From positions 1 to 43,346 of the forward strand of contig JAGAPX010000029.1 in NCBI GenBank assembly GCA_017623055.1: a DNA stretch of 43,346 nt. Direction: 5' to 3'. The position numbers and the translations under genes are program-made. The stretch's first letter is position 1, and the number at the start of each line of letters is the position of its first letter. The DNA is from Phascolarctobacterium sp. (lineage in GTDB: Bacteria > Bacillota > Negativicutes > Acidaminococcales > Acidaminococcaceae). Below, one piece after another: positions 39,540-43,346 of the stretch. The notes beneath the pieces were generated by a model. The model worked only from the letters and a program-made list of their open reading frames with translations. It searched no databases and was not told where the DNA came from.

Positions 39540-41033
39540 TTACACCTCCTTATCACGAGCATTTTCCACAATGGCAATGAAGGCTTCGTTCATATCTACT
39601 ACATCAATGCCAGCTTGAGCACGAATTTCTGACGGAGTACCAATAGCAAGCATCTTACCTTGGTCCTGAATCATAATTCTATCGCAGTACTCCGCCTCTT
39701 CCATAAAGTGAGTGGTAACAATAATAGTCTTGCCCTCTGCTGCCAACTCAGTAATCTGTTGCCAAAAGTTACGACGCGCCAAAGGGTCAATGCCACTTGT
39801 TGGTTCGTCCAAGAAAATGATACGCGGTTCGTGAAGCAAGGCTGCCGCCATAGAAAGACGTTGCTTGTAACCGCCGGGAAGCTCTCCTGCCTCATTGTCG
39901 CTCATTTCTAACAAGTCAAATTGTTCTTTTACCTCTATCATTCGCTCAGCTAATCGCTTGTCACTTAAACCATAAGCACCGCCATAAAACTCCAGGTTCT
40001 CATCCACGGTCAAGGTGCCGTACAGAGAAAACTTTTGTGCCACGTAGCCAATGTTTGCTCTAGCTTGAGTACGGGCAGTACGCAGATTCACTCCCGCTAC
40101 GGAAAGTACACCGCTACTAGCAGGCAACAAACCGCACAACATTTTAAAGGTAGTGGTCTTGCCTGCGCCATTGGGTCCAAGCAAACCAAAAATTTCGCCC
40201 TCGTGCACTTGAAAGGACACATCATTAACAGCGACAAAATCACCAAACTTCCGCACCAAGTTCTTTACTTCTATGATAACCTTGTCAGAAATAGTCCTTT
40301 CCTTCTTAAAAATCTCCTCATTAGGCGGGTGCATATACTCCTGTAAGTTTTCAGGAGCATTGTCATATAGCACCTTACCTTCTTCAACAACGATAACTTT
40401 GCTACACAGCTCTGCCTCATCCATATAAGCAGTGCTGACTAAAACGGTCAATCCTTCGTCAGCAACAAGCTGCTGTAAAATTTCCCAAAGCTCTCGACGG
40501 GACAAAGGGTCAACGCCAACAGTAGGCTCATCTAAAATTAACAGCTCCGGCGAACGCACGAGGGTACACGCCAAGCCAAGCTTCTGCTTCATACCACCAC
40601 TAAGCTTACCAGCCAAACGCTCCGTAAATTTTGCCAAGCCTGTCATTTCTAACAGTCTGGCAAAACGTTCCTTGCGTTCTTCCAAAGGAACACTGTGTAA
40701 ATCGGCATATAAATTCATATTTTCGCTAACGCTCAAATCCTCATACAAGCCAAATTTTTGAGGCATATAGCTAATTCTATCCTGTACCTCTTGCGAATTG
40801 ACGGTCACATCAATTCCCAAAACATTAAGAGAACCAGAGCTAGGCACCAGCAAACCACAAACCATTCGTAAAAACGTAGTCTTGCCTGCACCGTCAGGAC
40901 CGATGAGCGCTGTAAGCTTACCGTGAGGAATGGTGATATTTATATTTTCCAAAGCTACGATTTCTTTTTTGCTAGCTTTGTCATAAAAGCTTTTAGAGAT
41001 ATTCGTCGCGGTTATTACGTTTCGTTCACACAT
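39540..41033 (-). CDS. ABC exporter ATPase with two nucleotide-binding domains (YbhF-like)
   Basis: 497 residues holding two full cassettes. NBD1: Walker A GPDGAGKTT (about 45-53), signature LSGGMKQK (about 144-151), Walker B LLILDEPTVGVDP. NBD2: Walker A GPNGAGKTT (about 286-294), signature LPGGYKQR (about 385-392, where the usual Ser is Pro), Walker B IIFLDEPTSGIDP. A linker of about 30 residues lies between them. This fused layout is that of E. coli YbhF. AGGTG before the ATG at 41031-41033; an in-frame GTG three codons earlier overlaps that site. Confidence 0.93.
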   Translation of the reverse strand: MCERNVITATNISKSFYDKASKKEIVALENINITIPHGKLTALIGPDGAGKTTFLRMVCGLLVPSSGSLNVLGIDVTVNSQEVQDRISYMPQKFGLYEDLSVSENMNLYADLHSVPLEERKERFARLLEMTGLAKFTERLAGKLSGGMKQKLGLACTLVRSPELLILDEPTVGVDPLSRRELWEILQQLVADEGLTVLVSTAYMDEAELCSKVIVVEEGKVLYDNAPENLQEYMHPPNEEIFKKERTISDKVIIEVKNLVRKFGDFVAVNDVSFQVHEGEIFGLLGPNGAGKTTTFKMLCGLLPASSGVLSVAGVNLRTARTQARANIGYVAQKFSLYGTLTVDENLEFYGGAYGLSDKRLAERMIEVKEQFDLLEMSDNEAGELPGGYKQRLSMAAALLHEPRIIFLDEPTSGIDPLARRNFWQQITELAAEGKTIIVTTHFMEEAEYCDRIMIQDQGKMLAIGTPSEIRAQAGIDVVDMNEAFIAIVENARDKEV

Positions 41034-41087
41034 ACAGCTCACCTACATTTCTAGAGTAAAATTGTTAGAAGTATCGGAAGGCGCGAA

Positions 41088-41147
41088 ACAGCGAAGCTTA
41101 CGAAGTGATAGCGTACTTGACGTACGTTGAACGAGTAAGCAAGCTGT
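41088..41147. repeat. 60-bp imperfect inverted repeat between hlyD and the ATPase gene
   Basis: Nested symmetry: outer arms ACAGC..GCTTAC and GTAAGC..GCTGT, inner arms AGCGTAC and GTACGTT around TTGAC. On RNA it would form a long bulged hairpin without a U-tract. It lies in the only sizable gap (132 bp) inside the exporter operon; it could be a REP-like element, an mRNA processing or stability site, or the remnant of a small mobile repeat. No second copy noticed in the window. Confidence 0.5.
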
Positions 41148-41165
41148 GACAAAGCATAACGATGT

Positions 41166-42152
41166 TTATAGCAATTTTACAGTTGCAGGCATGCCCATGC
41201 GAAGAACATTGTCTTTATCCTCCACATACACTCTAACCTCATAAACAAGAGAGCTTCTAAGTTCTTCTGTTTGCACGGTTTTAGGTGTAAACTCCGCAAC
41301 GTTGGAAATATAGCCAACTTGTCCGTTAATGGGTTTGTCAGGAAAGCTATCAATAATTACCTGCGCCGCCATACCCGGTTTGATTTCGCCTAAACGCTTT
41401 TCACTAATGTAGGCACGCACCCATTTAGTATCTTCCACTGCAATTAAGTACACAGGTTTTTGAGGAGAAGCCATATCGCCGGGTTCCTGCAAGCGTGAAC
41501 GAACCACGCCATCAATGGGGGAAAGAAGCTTAGTCTGACTAAGATTGTATTTTTGCAAAAGGAGATCAGCACGCAAACCTTTCAGTTGTGCTTCAGCTTC
41601 AGCAATATCTTCCGCGCGGGGACCAATCTCACTTAAACGATAAGTTTCGCGGGCATTGTCAAGGTCTGCAGCCGCAGCCTTGAATCTTGCTGAAGCGTTA
41701 TCCATCTCTTGCTTGCTGATTGCAGAAGATTTATACAGCTCTGCCATACGATTTTTATAAAGAAGTGCATTTTCATAATCTGCTTCTGCAGCACGCATCT
41801 TGGCAGCACTTTGCTCAATTTCTTCCGGGCGGGAACCATTCTTCAAGCGTTGAACAACAGCTTCCTGTTTTTCAATGGCAGCTTCGCTTTTGGCAATGCT
41901 CAATTCCAAAGGCTTGCTCTCTAACGTAGCCAACAAATCATTCTTCTTAACTCTGTCCCCTTCTTCTACCAGCATTTTTTCGATACGCTCGCTGGAGTTA
42001 AACGCCAAGGACACCTGACGAATATCTACATTACCGTACAAAACAAATTCATCATTTTGCCGGGAGAAATAATAATAACCAGCACTAACAGCTACGGCAA
42101 CCACTGCTGCCAAACCAATAATTCTCTTTTTGTGTTCTTTCAGGTTAAGCAT
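41166..42152 (-). CDS. HlyD/YbhG-type membrane fusion protein
   Basis: 328 residues. An N-terminal membrane anchor (about 10-29), a first lipoyl-like half (SLAFNSSERIEKMLVEEGDRV, about 47-67), a long coiled-coil hairpin (about 78-205, rich in Ala, Glu, Lys and Gln) with the second lipoyl half TKLLSPIDGVVRSRLQEPG (about 207-225), then a beta-barrel. It bridges the inner-membrane pump to an outer-membrane channel. ATG after AAGGAGGAAGG. Own promoter and operator candidates lie upstream (42176-42285). Confidence 0.92.
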   Translation of the reverse strand: MLNLKEHKKRIIGLAAVVAVAVSAGYYYFSRQNDEFVLYGNVDIRQVSLAFNSSERIEKMLVEEGDRVKKNDLLATLESKPLELSIAKSEAAIEKQEAVVQRLKNGSRPEEIEQSAAKMRAAEADYENALLYKNRMAELYKSSAISKQEMDNASARFKAAAADLDNARETYRLSEIGPRAEDIAEAEAQLKGLRADLLLQKYNLSQTKLLSPIDGVVRSRLQEPGDMASPQKPVYLIAVEDTKWVRAYISEKRLGEIKPGMAAQVIIDSFPDKPINGQVGYISNVAEFTPKTVQTEELRSSLVYEVRVYVEDKDNVLRMGMPATVKLL

Positions 42153-42175
42153 AACCCTTCCTCCTTTATTTTATT

Positions 42176-42191
42176 TCAAATCTAAATTTGA
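42176..42191. promoter_or_regulatory. operator candidate, copy 1 (TCAAATCTAAATTTGA)
   Basis: Near-palindrome TCAAAT-CTAA-ATTTGA, extendable to TTTCAAAT..ATTTGAAA, located in the leader 24 bp before the hlyD start. One base different from copy 2 at 42263-42278. Likely site for the CecR-like regulator of this locus (inference). Confidence 0.6.
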
Positions 42192-42204
42192 AATTTGTGT
42201 TAAA

Positions 42205-42236
42205 AATTTTGCTGCGCTCATTTTAGGGAACGCAGC
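42205..42236 (-). terminator. hairpin terminator or attenuator between the two hlyD genes
   Basis: 9-bp stem GCTGCGTTC/GAGCGCAGC on the minus strand (42211-42219 with 42228-42236, one G-T pair), followed by AAAATTTTTAAC. It lies downstream of the promoter at 42257-42285, so it can act on both read-through from the upstream hlyD and the new transcript. Confidence 0.65.
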
Positions 42237-42256
42237 ATTTTCTTTTTAGTGAATTC

Positions 42257-42285
42257 ATTATATCAAATCCAAATTTGAGAAACAA
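42257..42285 (-). promoter_or_regulatory. promoter of the main exporter operon with operator in its spacer
   Basis: Minus strand: -35 TTGTTT (42280-42285), 17-bp spacer, -10 TATAAT (42257-42262). The spacer is occupied by the second operator copy (42263-42278), a position where a bound TetR dimer would exclude RNA polymerase. Confidence 0.7.
42263..42278. promoter_or_regulatory. operator candidate, copy 2 (TCAAATCCAAATTTGA)
   Basis: Near-palindrome TCAAAT-CCAA-ATTTGA lying exactly between the -35 and -10 elements; matches copy 1 at 15 of 16 positions. Confidence 0.65.
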
Positions 42286-42325
42286 TATACACTCCTTAAA
42301 TTTGTTGCAAAAATCACATCTGCTT

Positions 42326-43090
42326 TTATTTTACAACAACCAAAACATTTTCACCCGTCTTTAAAAAATGCTTGGGATCTTTCACATCAACCCTAACCTC
42401 GTAGCCTTTAACCGCACCAGTCAATTCGGAAAAACTCCCCGGCAAAGGCTCTGCCACTGTGGAAACGTATTCAATATTTCCCTCTACGGTCATAGCAGGC
42501 ATAATCTCTGTCATAACTTTTACGTACATACCTTTGTTAAGTTTTTTAGCATAAGCTTCGTCAGCATAAGCATGTACCCATTTGCTATTAGGAGCTTCCA
42601 AATAAAAGACAGGCTTCATTGCCACCGCCATTTCGCCGGGATTTTGCAAACGCACGCTAATAACACCGTCGGCAGGCGCGACAATTCTCCCTTGACGCAA
42701 AAACTTTTCTTTGAGGAGAAGGTCTGCCCGTAAACCGCTAAGCTTGCTGTAAGCAAGTTTCTTTTCGTCTGCATCTACGTTGGGGTCTTTCATCTCTTCT
42801 TCGTAATGAGCAATGCTGTTTTTGGCAGCCTCCGCTTGGGAAGTTAAATCGTCCATTTGCAAAACACCAAGCACGTCCCCGCGATGAACCTCATCGCCAA
42901 CATTGGCATACATTGCGCCAATAGGGTACTCCATATTAAAGGAAAGGTACATTCTTCTTGGTTCTACCTTTCCACGCATGGCAACTTCTTCCTCTTCCGC
43001 ACCACCAAAGAATGTAAATAAAACTAAAATCAGTACACTCAAAATTGCTAATACAGCCCATACTCCTTGATTTCTTCTAATAAATTCCAT
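42326..43090 (-). CDS. HlyD-like membrane fusion protein, short form
   Basis: 254 residues. N-terminal membrane anchor (about 12-29) followed by an acidic GGAEEEE stretch, a first lipoyl-like half (PIGAMYANVGDEVHRGDVLG, about 56-75), a short helical hairpin (about 82-130, much shorter than in the neighbouring HlyD), the second lipoyl half IVAPADGVISVRLQNPGEMA (about 137-156) and a beta-barrel. The short hairpin would not reach as far as a normal adaptor. Probably a partner or specialised adaptor of the same exporter. ATG after GGAAG; its own promoter at 43157-43184. Confidence 0.85.
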   Translation of the reverse strand: MEFIRRNQGVWAVLAILSVLILVLFTFFGGAEEEEVAMRGKVEPRRMYLSFNMEYPIGAMYANVGDEVHRGDVLGVLQMDDLTSQAEAAKNSIAHYEEEMKDPNVDADEKKLAYSKLSGLRADLLLKEKFLRQGRIVAPADGVISVRLQNPGEMAVAMKPVFYLEAPNSKWVHAYADEAYAKKLNKGMYVKVMTEIMPAMTVEGNIEYVSTVAEPLPGSFSELTGAVKGYEVRVDVKDPKHFLKTGENVLVVVK

Positions 43091-43105
43091 GCTATCACTT
43101 CCTTA

Positions 43106-43148
43106 CATAAAAAGAGAGCTGCTCCCAACAATGTTGGTTACAACTCTC
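43106..43148 (-). terminator. hairpin with U-tract in front of the short hlyD gene (terminator/attenuator)
   Basis: On the minus strand GAGAGTTGT pairs with GCAGCTCTC (two G-U pairs) and CCAAC with GTTGG across a small internal loop, followed by TTTTTATG. It can end the upstream PhoU-domain gene, but it also lies just after a predicted promoter (43157-43184), so transcripts for the short hlyD must pass it. Confidence 0.7.
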
Positions 43149-43156
43149 CTAAGGTC

Positions 43157-43184
43157 AGTATAGCATTTAAAATTCCAAATACAA
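43157..43184 (-). promoter_or_regulatory. promoter candidate for the short hlyD gene
   Basis: Minus strand: -35 TTGTAT (43179-43184), 16-bp spacer, extended -10 TGCTATACT (TATACT at 43157-43162). Transcripts would start just before the hairpin at 43106-43148. Confidence 0.45.
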
Positions 43185-43250
43185 GGACTTCACTGTAATT
43201 TCAGAAAGCCCCTAATTTCAACATAGTTTTTTCACAAGCCTACAACAATT

Positions 43251-43346
43251 TTAGAATGTACCTTGTACCAGCTGGCTGATGTTTTTGGAATGGTCAGCAA
43301 CACGCTTCATATTAATAAGAAGTTCCAGCATCATAAAGCCTGCCAC
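43251..43346 (-). CDS. C-terminal end of a PhoU-domain protein (partial)
   Basis: The last 31 codons of a gene entering from the right edge; the peptide includes LELLINMKRVADHSKNISQL and ends in LVQGTF. The pattern of an aliphatic helix followed by (K/E)R(V/I)xDHxxNI is the second-repeat signature of PhoU domains, found in PhoU itself and at the C-terminus of Na+/phosphate symporters. Which of these it is cannot be told. A phosphate-handling gene fits the polyphosphate genes elsewhere in the window, but only loosely. Confidence 0.7.
   Translation of the reverse strand: MAGFMMLELLINMKRVADHSKNISQLVQGTF

Noticed and set aside
1-43346. CRISPR arrays, insertion sequences, phage genes
   Set aside because: No regularly spaced repeats of 24-40 bp, no transposase or integrase motifs and no phage structural genes seen on either strand.

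Overview
The window (43,346 bp, moderately AT-rich) looks like a piece of a Negativicutes chromosome, that is, a didermic member of the Firmicutes and most plausibly Acidaminococcaceae/Phascolarctobacterium-like. This is inferred from the mix of Gram-positive-style signals (strong AGGAGG ribosome sites, extended -10 promoters, a HutP-family RNA-binding protein) with outer-membrane-type systems (CecR/YbhGFSR-like exporter, OpgB/LtaS-like phosphoglycerol transferase) and fermenter genes (Fe-S serine dehydratase, CstA, AGCS). There is no phage, IS element or CRISPR array. A near-consensus ParB site (parS) at 23486-23501 suggests that the segment may lie in the origin half of the chromosome.

Layout. 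1-134: 5' end of an unidentified gene. 355-4039: AGCS amino-acid symporter, YigZ, a small acidic protein and a DUF362 ferredoxin-like protein. 4084-7431: znuABC zinc importer with a PHP phosphoesterase overlapping its end. 7590-8225: nicotinamidase on the other strand. 8309-11730: two orphan small genes, then a DUF3100 membrane protein with a small membrane partner and an M20 amidohydrolase. 11935-12618: serine acetyltransferase. 12718-17530: one operon running DUF456, 2-hydroxyacid dehydrogenase, CHAD protein, unknown, CstA. 17677-19097: MscS channel and thioredoxin. 19248-25141: tRNA-Arg, a small unknown and a polyphosphate cluster (ppk, a divergent Ppx/GppA paralogue and, divergently, a canonical Ppx/GppA). 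25190-30659: phosphoglycerol transferase-like protein, PepT-like peptidase, MntP, split ThrE exporter, uracil-DNA glycosylase-like protein and a small membrane protein. 30729-31140: tRNA-Leu, -Lys, -Gln, -His.

31233-35083 is the most interesting unit: an operon of a sodium:solute symporter, a HutP-like protein, both subunits of the iron-sulfur L-serine dehydratase, and RidA, which clears the 2-aminoacrylate that serine dehydratase releases. Its roughly 93-nt leader carries two clusters of three UAG triplets at a strict 8-nt period. The first can sit in the loop of a hairpin, and the second straddles the Shine-Dalgarno sequence of the symporter gene. UAG/NAG triplet clusters are what B. subtilis HutP binds (there, to my recollection, with 4-nt rather than 5-nt spacers). 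I infer a self-encoded RNA switch that controls serine uptake and breakdown, probably at translation initiation and possibly with a ligand other than histidine.

35354-36583: a TSCPD-domain protein and a CorA Mg/Co transporter, divergent from the serine operon. 36639-43090: a CecR-YbhGFSR-like ABC exporter locus with two HlyD-type membrane fusion genes, two copies of a near-palindromic operator candidate (one filling a promoter spacer) and a hairpin attenuator candidate. 43251-43346: C-terminal end of a PhoU-domain protein.
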